From the NCBI GenBank assembly GCA_016794465.1, contig JAEUKA010000072.1, positions 29,594 through 93,593 of the forward strand: a stretch of DNA of 64,000 nt, given 5' to 3'. The notes below the pieces were generated by a model that saw only the letters and a list, made by a program, of their open reading frames with translations, was not told the origin of the DNA and did no database searches. The position numbers and the translations under genes are program-made. Below, piece by piece: positions 5,891 to 14,828 of this stretch (position 1 is the first letter of the stretch; every line of letters starts with the position of its first letter). This DNA is from Myxococcales bacterium (GTDB lineage Bacteria; Myxococcota_A; Polyangia; Palsa-1104; JAEUJZ01).

Positions 5891-8353
5891 ATGAAGTCTT
5901 GGTTTCATCAGTTGGGCGTGCGTACGCTGCTCGTCGCGAGTCCGTGGCTTGCGAGCTCCTGTGATCCACCCGTTGAGTACATCAAAGACACGCAGATTCT
6001 GATTGTGGTGAGCGTCAAGGGCGTGCAGACCGGCACCCAGTCGCTCAAGGTGACCTCGGCGCTCAACGGCAAGGTCGATCCGAACGGTCTGGACATCACC
6101 GACAACACCAGCAAGTTCGCGATCCAGCTGCCGAATCAGCAGTCGTCGTATGGCCAGCTCAAGATCGACGGCTTTGCGATGGACACCAACAAGTGTTATC
6201 TGGCCAATGGTCAGGTCACCGAGCAGATCACCGCCGACAAGACGTACTACGAGCTCGAGCTGACGCTGCTGCCGCAGGCTTCTCCCAAGTGTAGTTTGAC
6301 GGTGACGGTGACGGGCAGCGGGACGGTGACCTCGACACCGGCGGGCATCAGCTGCGGAGCGGGACAGACCACCTGCTCGTACGACTTTCCCTTTGGCACG
6401 GATGTGGTGCTAAACGGTCCGGTGAGTCACGCCGCCTATCCGGTGTGGCTGTCCGGTTGTACGGCAGCGACGACGTACTATGCGCCGACCTGTACCGCCA
6501 AGGTTCAAAAGGGCGGCACGGCGGCGACGGTGGACTTTGTCGCGCGGAACTGCTCACCCGATGGCTGGTGTCAGTACCACCCGCTCGGCACGGTCCAGAG
6601 CCTGGCCGATGTCTGGGGATCGGGCGCCAAAGACATCTGGTATGTCGGCAACAGTGGCACCATCCAGCGCTCCACGGGTGGTGCGTTTGCGCCATCGCCC
6701 AATCCTTTTGGCACGCTGTCGCTTACCGCCATCAAGGGCTCGGGCCCAAACAACCTCTACGCGCTGTCGAACAGTGGTGGAACGCCGGGTATCGCGCGCT
6801 GGGATGGGTCGAAGTGGACCGCGCTGCCCAGCTGGCCGGGCTTTCCCAACATCGATGCGCGCGGGCTGTTTGTGCTGAGCAATGGCGATGCGATCGTGAC
6901 TGGCTACAGCTTCATTGGCGCGGGCGCTCCGTTTGCGGCGCGATGGAACGGCACGGCCTGGATGACGATGACCACAGGCATTACTGCCAACGAGCTTCTC
7001 AACAAGGTCTGGGGCACAAGCGACACCGACCTGTGGGCCGGCGGCAACACCGGCATCTGGCGCTGGGACGGCACCAAGTGGAGCAAAGATCCGAGCGCTC
7101 CGATTCAGAACAAGAACATCCAGCATGTCTTTGGCACCAGCAAGACCGATGTCTGGGCGGCTTCCTCCAACGAGCTGTTTCACTACGATGGCACCGCCTG
7201 GACGCTGGCAGCGCCTGACAACGGAGTGACTCCAAGCAGCATCAGCAACCTGGGTGGCGGCCCCGGTCCCGAGGTGTGGCTGACCACCAGCTCTGCCAAC
7301 GGCCGCTTCTATCGCTACGCCGGTGGCGCGTGCAGTCCGAAGTGTTGGACCCAGGTCGATGTGCCGGGAATCAACGCTACGTTCCGTTCCGTGTGGGGAG
7401 CCGCAAACAACGATCTGTGGGCGGTCGGCAACAGCGGTCTGGTGGCTCACTACGATGGTCAGACCTGGGCGCGCACGCCGTACGCACGGGCCCCGCTAAC
7501 GACCGGGACGCTGAGCGCTTCCTATGGCGTGGCCAACAACCAGAGCTCGGCGCTGCAGATCTTTGGTCCGGTGGATACCGCGCTAAATACCGACAACAAC
7601 AACATCGTTCCTGCGACGGGATACTCGACCACCAGCCAGTCGGCCTACGCGGCCTACGGACTGTCGCAAAACGAGATCATGGTGGTGGGCAGCGGCGGAA
7701 TGATCGTGCGCTGGGACGGCACGTCGTGGAAGACGGTGGTGTCCGGCACGACCAACAGCTTAAACGGCGTGTATATCAACAACTCACCGCGCTTCTACTA
7801 CGTGGTCGGGTCAAGTGGATATATCGCACGGGCCGATGCGTCGCTGGCGTTTATGCCCCAGACCAAGAATGTGCCGCCAGCTCCCAATCCGAACACCACC
7901 TTTCAGACGTTCTACGCGGTGGGCGGATCGTCCTATACCAACCTGTTTGCCACCAGCTACAGCGGCGTCATCTATCGCACCACCGATGGCGTGACCTGGA
8001 ACCAAGTCCTGCCCATCCCCAATACCGAGCAATACAACGTCGTGTATCAACATCCCAGCACAGGACGGGTGTACATCGGCGGCAGCAACGGCAGCTTGAT
8101 CTACTACACGGGCGCCCCGTGGACGCTGCTCAATACCGGCACCACGGCGTTGTTCCTCTCGATGTGGGGCATGAGCGGCTCGCCACAGATGTGGATCGGC
8201 GGCACCAACGGCACCATTCTGAAGTTCGACGGAACCAACTTCACCGCGCAGAAGACGGGCACCACTGCAACCATTCGGACCGTCTGGGGCAACAACCTGA
8301 CCGATGTCTGGGCTGCGGGTGACGCTGGAACGATCCTGCGCTGGAAGATGTAG
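5891..8353 (+). CDS. Lipoprotein with beta-propeller-type repeats
   Basis: 820 residues from ATG 5891, preceded by a GGAGGAG ribosome site. The signal peptide ends in a lipobox (LASSC). After an N-terminal region of about 220 residues with a Cys-containing beta module (TGSGTVTSTPAGISCGAG), the rest is a series of repeats such as VWGSGAKDIWYVGNSGTI, VWGTSDTDLWAGGNTGIWRW, VWGAANNDLWAVGNSGLV and VWGNNLTDVWAAGDAGTI, each about 40-50 residues, typical of propeller blades. It probably sits on the cell surface or in the outer membrane. It follows the TPR gene by 26 bp. The ligand is unknown. Confidence 0.8.
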   Translation: MKSWFHQLGVRTLLVASPWLASSCDPPVEYIKDTQILIVVSVKGVQTGTQSLKVTSALNGKVDPNGLDITDNTSKFAIQLPNQQSSYGQLKIDGFAMDTNKCYLANGQVTEQITADKTYYELELTLLPQASPKCSLTVTVTGSGTVTSTPAGISCGAGQTTCSYDFPFGTDVVLNGPVSHAAYPVWLSGCTAATTYYAPTCTAKVQKGGTAATVDFVARNCSPDGWCQYHPLGTVQSLADVWGSGAKDIWYVGNSGTIQRSTGGAFAPSPNPFGTLSLTAIKGSGPNNLYALSNSGGTPGIARWDGSKWTALPSWPGFPNIDARGLFVLSNGDAIVTGYSFIGAGAPFAARWNGTAWMTMTTGITANELLNKVWGTSDTDLWAGGNTGIWRWDGTKWSKDPSAPIQNKNIQHVFGTSKTDVWAASSNELFHYDGTAWTLAAPDNGVTPSSISNLGGGPGPEVWLTTSSANGRFYRYAGGACSPKCWTQVDVPGINATFRSVWGAANNDLWAVGNSGLVAHYDGQTWARTPYARAPLTTGTLSASYGVANNQSSALQIFGPVDTALNTDNNNIVPATGYSTTSQSAYAAYGLSQNEIMVVGSGGMIVRWDGTSWKTVVSGTTNSLNGVYINNSPRFYYVVGSSGYIARADASLAFMPQTKNVPPAPNPNTTFQTFYAVGGSSYTNLFATSYSGVIYRTTDGVTWNQVLPIPNTEQYNVVYQHPSTGRVYIGGSNGSLIYYTGAPWTLLNTGTTALFLSMWGMSGSPQMWIGGTNGTILKFDGTNFTAQKTGTTATIRTVWGNNLTDVWAAGDAGTILRWKM

Positions 8354-8438
8354 CACCGCCGCGCTGCGAGCCTCGCTGCGTTCCCAGATGGGAACGAGCG
8401 AGCGCTGATTCCCACCCACAATAAGAGTCGTCTCAAAA

Positions 8439-8522
8439 GACTAATATCCGAAGCGACAAAAGAAGCGCTTTGGATGACTAATATCCGAAGCGACAAAAGA
8501 GGCGCTTTGGATGACTAATATC
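8439..8522. repeat. Tandem 37-bp hairpin repeat between convergent genes
   Basis: Two 37-bp units (8439-8475 and 8476-8512) that differ at one base, followed by a partial third copy starting GACTAATATC at 8513. Each unit contains CCGAAGCG and CGCTTTGG, which can pair into a stem with a short AC/A-rich loop. It sits between two convergent stop codons (8353 and 8543), so a bidirectional transcription-stop role is plausible. Confidence 0.75.
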
Positions 8523-8542
8523 TGCGATGCGGGAATGTGGGA

Positions 8543-9562
8543 CTAGAGGAGCGGGGCGGGAGGCTGCGTGATGGCCAGCTCAGCGACGAGCCGCGACACC
8601 AGCTCATCGTAGAGAATCTTTAGCTCGGTATCGCTGCGGACGGTCTGATGGAGTCGCCCGCCCGCGCTCATTCCGTGACCACCGGCGGCACCTTTGCTTC
8701 CGACGACGCGACGGATCAGCTCGCCGGCGTGTGAGTCCTCGTCTTCGCTGCGGATGGAGAGGAAGACCTGGCCTTCGTATTCCCCGAGGCACAGGCAGTA
8801 GCGGGCTTTTTCGTACGCGAGCATTAGCTCGGCAATCTCGGCCACGATGTCGGGATACGGAACGCTGCCGAGGTTGACCGCGAGCAGCTCTCCCCAGCAG
8901 ATGGCGCGACGACAGGCATGATCCATCGCGACAAAGTGTTCGCGGCTCAGCTTGGGATTGGTAATCGAATAGAGCTTGGTGTGATCCGCCTGCGCCGACA
9001 GCTCCAGGTAGGCATGCCGCTCATGCGGTCCACACTCGCGGCCAAGATCGCGCGTCTCGGTCTTGACGCCGTACAGAAACGCCGTCGCCAGATCCGCCGT
9101 CAGCTCAATTCCCGCTTGCTTGAGATACCGCCAGACAATCGTGCAGGAAGCGCCAAACTCGGGCCGGATGTCGCACCACGGAACCTCGGCGGACAGCGGT
9201 CGGGGCGGGTGATGGTCAATCACGATGTCGGGTAGTCGGTGACTGGGCAGCGAGTTGTTGCCGGTGCCGGGCTGGGTATCGAGCAGCGCAATGATCCCAA
9301 ACGACGACAAGTCGAGGTTTTCGAGCGGCCGCAGGTCGAACGACAGCACCCGCACCATCGCGCGATTTTCGGCGCGACCGATGATTCCGGCCATGCCGAT
9401 CGTGCACTCGATGCCTTGCCGACCGAGGAGCAGCGACAGTCCCGCCGCCGCCGCCAGCGAGTCCGGGTCGGGGTTGTCGTGCGGCAAGAGCAGCGCCTTG
9501 GGTCTGCGCGTCTTCGCCCATTCCCGCGCCATGACAAGGGCACCGCCGAGATCGAACGCCAT
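8543..9562 (-). CDS. DHH-family phosphoesterase
   Basis: 339 residues from ATG 9562 (MAFDLGGALVM). An upstream extension to 9691 is possible but lacks family-like sequence. Motif HDNPDPDS near residue 29 matches the first metal-binding motif, and VIDHHPP matches the DHH motif. The C-terminal part ending GSKGAAGGHGMSAGGRL is a DHHA1-type substrate-binding region. Such proteins hydrolyse phosphodiester or phosphate bonds in small nucleotides, for example nanoRNA, pAp or cyclic dinucleotides; the exact substrate cannot be fixed here. Probably cytoplasmic and Mn-dependent. Convergent with the propeller lipoprotein. Confidence 0.82.
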   Translation of the reverse strand: MAFDLGGALVMAREWAKTRRPKALLLPHDNPDPDSLAAAAGLSLLLGRQGIECTIGMAGIIGRAENRAMVRVLSFDLRPLENLDLSSFGIIALLDTQPGTGNNSLPSHRLPDIVIDHHPPRPLSAEVPWCDIRPEFGASCTIVWRYLKQAGIELTADLATAFLYGVKTETRDLGRECGPHERHAYLELSAQADHTKLYSITNPKLSREHFVAMDHACRRAICWGELLAVNLGSVPYPDIVAEIAELMLAYEKARYCLCLGEYEGQVFLSIRSEDEDSHAGELIRRVVGSKGAAGGHGMSAGGRLHQTVRSDTELKILYDELVSRLVAELAITQPPAPLL

Positions 9563-9704
9563 GTCGTTCCACGGTATCGCGGCTTTCCGAAGGAAGCAAG
9601 CCTTGTCTCCGAGGCTGAACGCGCCAAAAGCGTGCCGGTCCGCGCGCCATCTTGTGCTGGTCGAGTCCCAAGCTGCCGTGGCATGCTGCAAGCGGTTTCA
9701 CACC

Positions 9705-10058
9705 ATGACCACTGTGCGAAAGCGGGCGAGACGGTATCTGCAGAGGCTGGCCTTGGCGGCGGCGGCGCTCCTTGTGCTGATGGCCGATGGCGGGATCTCA
9801 GGGGATGAGCTGCAGTGCGAGCTGGCGGTTGACCACCTGCTGACTTGCTGTCCCGAGCTCGGCACCGTCGGCGTGTCGTGTGTGCGCTCTGGCTGTGGCG
9901 GAGCGATGGTGCCCGACCTCGACGAGAGCCGCGCCGACTGTCTGCGCAGTGCCAGCTGTGAGCAGCTTCGCGCGCTGGGCGTCTGCGAGGTCGCAACCTG
10001 GGAGCCTAGGCCGAGCTGCCTGCCGCCATGTATGGCAAAGGTACCGCGATGTCAGTAG
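9705..10058 (+). CDS. Small Cys-rich secreted protein
   Basis: 117 residues from ATG 9705. The N-terminal YLQRLALAAAALLVLMADGG is a signal-like hydrophobic segment. The mature part has about ten Cys in a pattern (HLLTCCPEL, CVRSGCGG, CLRSASCEQL, PSCLPPCMAKVPRC) that suggests disulfides or an extracytoplasmic role. It overlaps the following gene by 10 bp and is probably co-transcribed with it. No family recognised. Confidence 0.6.
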   Translation: MTTVRKRARRYLQRLALAAAALLVLMADGGISGDELQCELAVDHLLTCCPELGTVGVSCVRSGCGGAMVPDLDESRADCLRSASCEQLRALGVCEVATWEPRPSCLPPCMAKVPRCQ

Positions 10059-10705
10059 TGCAACCACCTTGTCGGTCTGCTGCGGGCGCTTGGTTTGGCC
10101 TCATCGCGATGTTCGCGGGTGAAGCTTCGTCGGTCGCAGCGGCGCCGCTTCCAAATGCTCCTGTGGCCAGCCCTGCCGAAGCCAAGAGCGATCCTGCGCC
10201 CGCCGACGATCCGCCCGTGGTGGTTGAAGTACAGCCCAGTCCTCGTCGAGCCCGCTGGTTTGGAACGCTTCGTGCGGGGGCTGCCTATCGCTGGGCGCTG
10301 CGCGAGTCACTGGTCGGTGGCGTCTTTGAAGGCGAGCTGGGCGCTCAGGATCATCGGCTGGCTGGCGGAGTGCGACTTCGCGTCGAAGCCGGCAAGATGC
10401 GCGCCGGGCTGCCGTATCAAGTGGTGACGATAGGGCCAAGCTTGTGGCTGCCGCCGATTGCCGATCGACTGCGTGTTGGAATGGGTCTAGAAGCGGGCGC
10501 TTTTTTGCTCAGCCGGCGCTCGGACCCGGGAGCGGTGATGTGGACGGTGGCGTGGGGTGGTCGGCTTGATGCGGCGGTGGATCTGGCACGAGTTGGTACG
10601 ACCGGCGGGGTGTACTTTGCCGTCAACGTCGCGGCCCAAGCCCTGACCGCTGCGCCATTTCCCGTGACCGTCGTCACAGGCGCTGCGTTCGGCTATCGAC
10701 CGTGA
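10049..10705 (+). CDS. Probable outer-membrane beta-barrel-like protein
   Basis: 218 residues if started at ATG 10049, which overlaps the previous stop; an in-frame ATG at 10028 is an alternative. The N-terminal hydrophobic stretch (AGAWFGLIAMFAGEASSVAAA) looks like a signal peptide and is followed by an acidic/Pro-rich linker. The rest alternates amphipathic strands and turns (GTLRAGAAYRWALRES, GGVRLRVEAGKMR, RVGMGLEAGAFLLSRR, GVYFAVNVAAQAL), as in small outer-membrane barrels. No specific family recognised. Confidence 0.55.
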   Translation: MSVVQPPCRSAAGAWFGLIAMFAGEASSVAAAPLPNAPVASPAEAKSDPAPADDPPVVVEVQPSPRRARWFGTLRAGAAYRWALRESLVGGVFEGELGAQDHRLAGGVRLRVEAGKMRAGLPYQVVTIGPSLWLPPIADRLRVGMGLEAGAFLLSRRSDPGAVMWTVAWGGRLDAAVDLARVGTTGGVYFAVNVAAQALTAAPFPVTVVTGAAFGYRP

Positions 10706-12802
10706 TCAGTGAGCGGCGCCAACTTCGACGGGAACACCATCGCGAAGCTCGGGTGAGCGGCTCTTGATGATCTGCTCACCACCAGCAAGGCCAGTCACCC
10801 AGATCGACTCGCCGTCCTGATCCGCCACCGTCACCGGCACTGCGGCGGCCTTGCCGTCCTTGACCACCAGCAGCCGGGCGCCCTCTTGCAGCGCGACCAT
10901 CGGCAGCAGCGCAACCTGCTTGAGCTGGCTCTTTTCCACCAGCAGCTCGTCGCCCGACTTGACCGAAGCATCCGTCGGCAGTTCGAGTGTGACAAGGTGC
11001 TGGCCTTCCTGCGGCGCAATCGACTTGATCGCCGCCTTGAGCGAGACGCTCCGGCTGGCCGAAGAAACGCTGAGCAGCTTGCCCTCGCTGAGCCCTGCGC
11101 TGTCGGCGGTCGACACCTTTAGCTCGGCAATCAGGCGCTTGTCAGCGACAGACAGCGCCTCGGTGCCGGGCGTGACCGCCTGTCCAACTTGGACCATTAC
11201 CTTGGCGACGGTGCCTTCTTTGTCGGCGACGAGACGGGCGGCTTTGCTCTGTGACGCTAGCTCGCCAAGCTTGGTCTGCTTGTCCGAGATCTTGGCCTGC
11301 AGATCAGCTGCGGCTTTGCCCTTCAGCTTGCCCGTCTCGAGTTTTTTTTTGAGCTGATCGAGCGCTTTCTCGGCCTCGGCCAGCGCTTTTTGCGAGCCAG
11401 CCAGCGAGTCCAACTCGACGAGCGTGCTTCCCGTGGCGATCGACTTGCCTTCCTCGACCACCATCGTCACTTTGCCGGCCGCCGCAAGCTTGAGAACCAC
11501 CGGCTCGCTCGCTTTGACTTGGGCCGGGCTTGGGAAGTTGCGGGTCACGTCGCTGAGTACCGCTGGCGTCGTGAGCACCGACACCTTCGGCGGCATCATC
11601 ATCGGGCGAACCACAAACCAGAACACCGCACCGCCAATGGCGAGCAGCAGCAGGATGATGACCACCCACTTGCCACCGCCACCACCTTTTTCCTCGACGG
11701 GCGGAGCTGCCTTCGGCGGTTCCACCGGCTTGGGAGGCTCGACCGGCTTCGCGATCTGCTTGGGAGGCTCGACGGGCTTAGCAACCTCGACGGGCTTGGG
11801 AGGCTCGACGGGCTTAGCAACCTCGACGGGCTTGGGAGGCTCGACGGGCTTCGGAGGTAGCTCGACCTCGATCGGCACCACGGGGGCCTTCTTGACCTCG
11901 GCCACCGGCTCTGGCTTCGCCGAGGCCATCACCTCATCCAGGAGCGAGCTGGGCGACTCCGTCACAGAGGCTGGTAGCTCGCCATGGGGTGGGGTCGTCG
12001 CAGACGGATCGGCATCGACCGGCGGCGGCAGCGACTCCAGGGCTTCCATCAGGCTGGCCCGGGGAGCCGCAGCGACGGGAGCTGCTTCGACCGGCGGAGT
12101 GACCTTCACCGGCGGAACGGGCTTCGCAGGCGGCTCGCTGAGCGTCGGCTTGGCCGCGTGCGGCTCGGCGGTAGGGCGCGTCGGGGGCCGCAGCGGCAGA
12201 ACCCGCTGACCCATGCGATCGTCGTCCTCTCGCGCTGGCGTCCGGCGCACCGGCTCCATCGGCTTCGAGACAATCGGCTGTTCGACCGGCTTCGGCTGAG
12301 CGATCGGCTTGACTGGCTCGACGACGGGCGTCGGCTTGGGCGCCACCACTTCTTGCGTTTTGGGAGGCGTGACCGGGGCGGCGATTGGCTCGACTGGCTT
12401 TTCGGCGGCAGCAGTCGGCGCCGGCTTGCTCGTCGCTGGTACCACATCGACCCGAGCAACCATTCCTGCTGCCTGCAGATACGCCGTCGCCATCAGTGCG
12501 CCCGGCAGACGACCCGGCTGCGCAGCCACACCCTCGAGCAGGCCTAGCTGACCCAGCCGTTCGGCATACACCTTGATGTCATCGCTGTTTGCGGCGACGC
12601 CCAGGTCTTTGTCGGCCAGCCGCGCCACTTCGTCGAAGCCGCGCTGTCCGTCAAATTTTTGGGCCAGCAGCCACTCAAAGTCGAACAGCCGCAGGACCCC
12701 GCCACTCTTTGGGTCGCTCACATCAAAATAGAGCACACCCTGCGCGTCCTCGACGGGTTCACTGCGCAGATCGGAGCGGAGTCTGGGCGTTGTCGTCGAC
12801 AT
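10706..12802 (-). CDS. PqqD-like / HlyD-like fusion membrane protein
   Basis: 698 residues. Residues 1-90 resemble a PqqD-type winged-helix domain (LYFDVSDPKSGGVLRLFDF, ERLGQLGLLEG). A Pro/Val/Lys/Glu-rich region of about 270 residues follows, including repeats of the type KPVEPPKPVEVA. Next comes one membrane helix (WVVIILLLLAIGGAVFWFVV), then a periplasmic lipoyl-like and coiled-coil section (VTMVVEEGKSIATGSTLVELD, ALAEAEKALDQLKKKLE) similar to membrane fusion proteins. It starts 3 bp after the mglA stop in the same direction, so it is probably in the mglBA operon. The partner transporter and function are unknown. Confidence 0.65.
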   Translation of the reverse strand: MSTTTPRLRSDLRSEPVEDAQGVLYFDVSDPKSGGVLRLFDFEWLLAQKFDGQRGFDEVARLADKDLGVAANSDDIKVYAERLGQLGLLEGVAAQPGRLPGALMATAYLQAAGMVARVDVVPATSKPAPTAAAEKPVEPIAAPVTPPKTQEVVAPKPTPVVEPVKPIAQPKPVEQPIVSKPMEPVRRTPAREDDDRMGQRVLPLRPPTRPTAEPHAAKPTLSEPPAKPVPPVKVTPPVEAAPVAAAPRASLMEALESLPPPVDADPSATTPPHGELPASVTESPSSLLDEVMASAKPEPVAEVKKAPVVPIEVELPPKPVEPPKPVEVAKPVEPPKPVEVAKPVEPPKQIAKPVEPPKPVEPPKAAPPVEEKGGGGGKWVVIILLLLAIGGAVFWFVVRPMMMPPKVSVLTTPAVLSDVTRNFPSPAQVKASEPVVLKLAAAGKVTMVVEEGKSIATGSTLVELDSLAGSQKALAEAEKALDQLKKKLETGKLKGKAAADLQAKISDKQTKLGELASQSKAARLVADKEGTVAKVMVQVGQAVTPGTEALSVADKRLIAELKVSTADSAGLSEGKLLSVSSASRSVSLKAAIKSIAPQEGQHLVTLELPTDASVKSGDELLVEKSQLKQVALLPMVALQEGARLLVVKDGKAAAVPVTVADQDGESIWVTGLAGGEQIIKSRSPELRDGVPVEVGAAH

Positions 12803-12805
12803 GGC

Positions 12806-13399
12806 TTACCCTTTTTTCTGACCCTTCAGCTCGGTCAGCACCAGTTTTGCTACAGCCTTGAGCGTCTCGAACACGCCGTCCCCCTTGACCGCAATGGCCT
12901 CGAAGTCCGGAACATTGTTCGGGTTTAGCTCGCGGCGCAGATCCTCGACCGGCATGACGTTTGGCATATCCCGTTTGTTGTACTGGATAACAAACGGCAT
13001 CTTGTCGACGTTATAGCCGGCCTCCACGAGGTTGCCGCGCAGATCCTCCAGCGACTCGATGTTGGCCTCGAAGCGAGCCTCTTGCGAGTCCGCCACAAAG
13101 ACGACGCCGTCGACACTCTTGAGGATCAGTCGCCGACTGGCTTCGTAGAAGACCTGGCCGGGGACGGTGTAGAGGTGAAAGCGGGTCTTGAAGCCACGAA
13201 TCTCCCCGAGCGACAGCGGCAGGAAGTCGAAGAACAGGGTGCGCTCGGTTTCCGTCGCCAGGGAGATCATCTTCCCTTTGGCATCCGGGTTGGTTTTCTC
13301 ATAGATATATTGGAGATTTGTGGTTTTACCGCAGAGGCCAGGTCCATAATAGACCAGCTTGCAGTTGATCTCGCGTGAGCTGTAATTAATAAAGCTCAT
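12806..13399 (-). CDS. mglA: MglA-type Ras-like polarity GTPase
   Basis: 197 residues from ATG 13399 (MSFINYSSREINCKLVYYGP). The P-loop GPGLCGKT is at 19-26, the switch II region contains TVPGQ, and the specificity motif NKRD is present. Length and sequence match the bacterial MglA family, which in its GTP-bound form marks the leading pole and controls gliding and type IV pilus motility. The adjacent upstream gene encodes its MglB-like GAP. The gap to the downstream PqqD/HlyD-like gene is 3 bp. In MglA-like GTPases the PM3 position carries Thr/Ser rather than the Asp of eukaryotic Ras; here it reads T-V-P-G, consistent with MglA. Confidence 0.95.
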   Translation of the reverse strand: MSFINYSSREINCKLVYYGPGLCGKTTNLQYIYEKTNPDAKGKMISLATETERTLFFDFLPLSLGEIRGFKTRFHLYTVPGQVFYEASRRLILKSVDGVVFVADSQEARFEANIESLEDLRGNLVEAGYNVDKMPFVIQYNKRDMPNVMPVEDLRRELNPNNVPDFEAIAVKGDGVFETLKAVAKLVLTELKGQKKG

Positions 13400-13586
13400 C
13401 GTATATCCCGAATCCCGCTTATATGCGAATCCTGGCTGCCTATGCAAATACCGCCAAGCGTTGCTGCGCCATAATCTGGATATGCCAGGGACTTCCCACG
13501 GTCCGGGAAGAATCCAGATGCAGCGGACTCGCAAGTGCTTCGTCTACACTCGGAGGCCAGCGGTGGGAACCCACTGCGGAGCACGA

Positions 13587-14078
13587 TTACTCTCCGAACA
13601 GCTTGTCGATGTCGTCGTCGGTGATCTCGCCCGCGATATTCGGACCGTGACCTCCGCCCGAGCCCTTCTGCTGCTGCTGGATTTTGTTGACCAATTCTTC
13701 AAAGACCTTGGCCATCTCCTCGGAGGCACGGCGGACGCGAAGCCGGACGAGGCCGATCGACGAGTTCGAGTCGAACAGCACCGCCAGGATTGCTCGCTTC
13801 GCAACCACGGAGATATTGACGTTATATTTGGTGCCTTCGTGAAACTGGCCACCAAACTCCTCTTCTTTTAGGAGTTTTGCGATTGCGGAAGTTGCCGCGA
13901 CGTTTCCGGCAAACAGCGAAGAAAGCGACGTGATGTCGAGATCTTTCGTCTGACCGGAGCGGGCAATTTCCTGGCCATCTTTGTTAATCACCAGCACCGC
14001 TATCGAGTTCGAGTCGCGCTGGAGGCGGTCGGAGATTGTCTGAATCTTCCGCTGCTCCTCCTCGAACAACATTTCCAT
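13587..14078 (-). CDS. mglB: MglB-like Roadblock/LC7 GTPase-activating protein
   Basis: 163 residues. A Roadblock/LC7 domain spans about residues 10-125 (DSNSIAVLVINKDGQEIARSG, LKEEEFGGQFHEGTKYNVNI, RAILAVLFDSNSSIGLVRLRV). A polar C-terminal tail (GEITDDDIDKLFGE) resembles that of MglB. A GAGGAGAA ribosome site lies about 9 nt before ATG 14078. The partner mglA begins 187 bp downstream on the same strand. MglB is a homodimer that stimulates GTP hydrolysis by MglA and keeps it off the lagging pole. The upstream neighbour is recR, an arrangement seen for roadblock/GTPase pairs in this lineage. Confidence 0.92.
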   Translation of the reverse strand: MEMLFEEEQRKIQTISDRLQRDSNSIAVLVINKDGQEIARSGQTKDLDITSLSSLFAGNVAATSAIAKLLKEEEFGGQFHEGTKYNVNISVVAKRAILAVLFDSNSSIGLVRLRVRRASEEMAKVFEELVNKIQQQQKGSGGGHGPNIAGEITDDDIDKLFGE

Positions 14079-14207
14079 GGTGACCGGTTCTCCTCGCGTG
14101 GGACCCCTAGCGTCTGTTTCACCGAGAGCAGACGGGCAGAGCCCAAAAGATAGTGAGTTCCCTTTTATCAGGCTTTAAAGATGGTTGCAAGCATTACCAA
14201 CCTAAGG

Positions 14208-14807
14208 CTACATGTCACGTCTTACCTCGAGCGCCCTGGCGATGGTGATGCCGTCCGCGTACTCAAGGTCCCCGCCGATGGGCAGGCCCGAGGCAATCCG
14301 CGACACCCGCACGCCGCAGGACTTGAGCGCTTTGGAGAGGTACAGCGCGGTCGCCTCGCCTTCGACGTTGGGGCTGGTCGCCAGGATGACTTCCTCGATC
14401 GTCGTCGGTGGCATCACTCGGGCGAGGAGCTCGCGGACCCGCAGATCGTCGGGGCCGATGCCTTGCAAAGGCGACAGCACGCCGTGCAGCACATGGTAAC
14501 GGCCTCGGAAGCTGCTGGTTCGTTCAATCGAGAGCAGATCCGGCGGATGCGCCACGACGCACAGCAGCCGATCTTCGCGCGACGAGTCGCTGCACAGCTC
14601 GCACGGATCGCCCTCGGTCAGGTTCATGCAAACGGAACAGAGGCGGATGCGCTCTTTGACCTCGACGAGCGCGCGCGCCAGACCTGCCGCTTGCTCGGTC
14701 GGCGCCCGCAGCACAAAGAACGCCAGCCGGGTTGCCGTCTTCTGGCCGATGCCCGGCAGCTTGGACAGCTCGCGAATCAGGCGCTGGATCGGATCGCCGC
14801 TCGACAT
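14208..14807 (-). CDS. recR: Recombination mediator protein RecR
   Basis: 199 residues from ATG 14807 (MSSGDPIQRLIRELSKLPGI); GTG 14822 is a weaker alternative. The helix-hairpin-helix (LPGIGQKTATRLAF), the four-Cys zinc finger (CSVCMNLTEGDPCELC) and the Toprim domain (LLCVVAHPPDLLSIER through ILATSPNVEGEATALYL) are all present, at the usual length of the family. RecR works with RecO/RecF to load RecA on gapped DNA. Its start is 22 bp after the stop of the large lipoprotein gene. YbaB, a frequent recR neighbour, is absent here. Confidence 0.96.
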   Translation of the reverse strand: MSSGDPIQRLIRELSKLPGIGQKTATRLAFFVLRAPTEQAAGLARALVEVKERIRLCSVCMNLTEGDPCELCSDSSREDRLLCVVAHPPDLLSIERTSSFRGRYHVLHGVLSPLQGIGPDDLRVRELLARVMPPTTIEEVILATSPNVEGEATALYLSKALKSCGVRVSRIASGLPIGGDLEYADGITIARALEVRRDM

Positions 14808-14828
14808 GCTACTTGCCACCACACTGGA

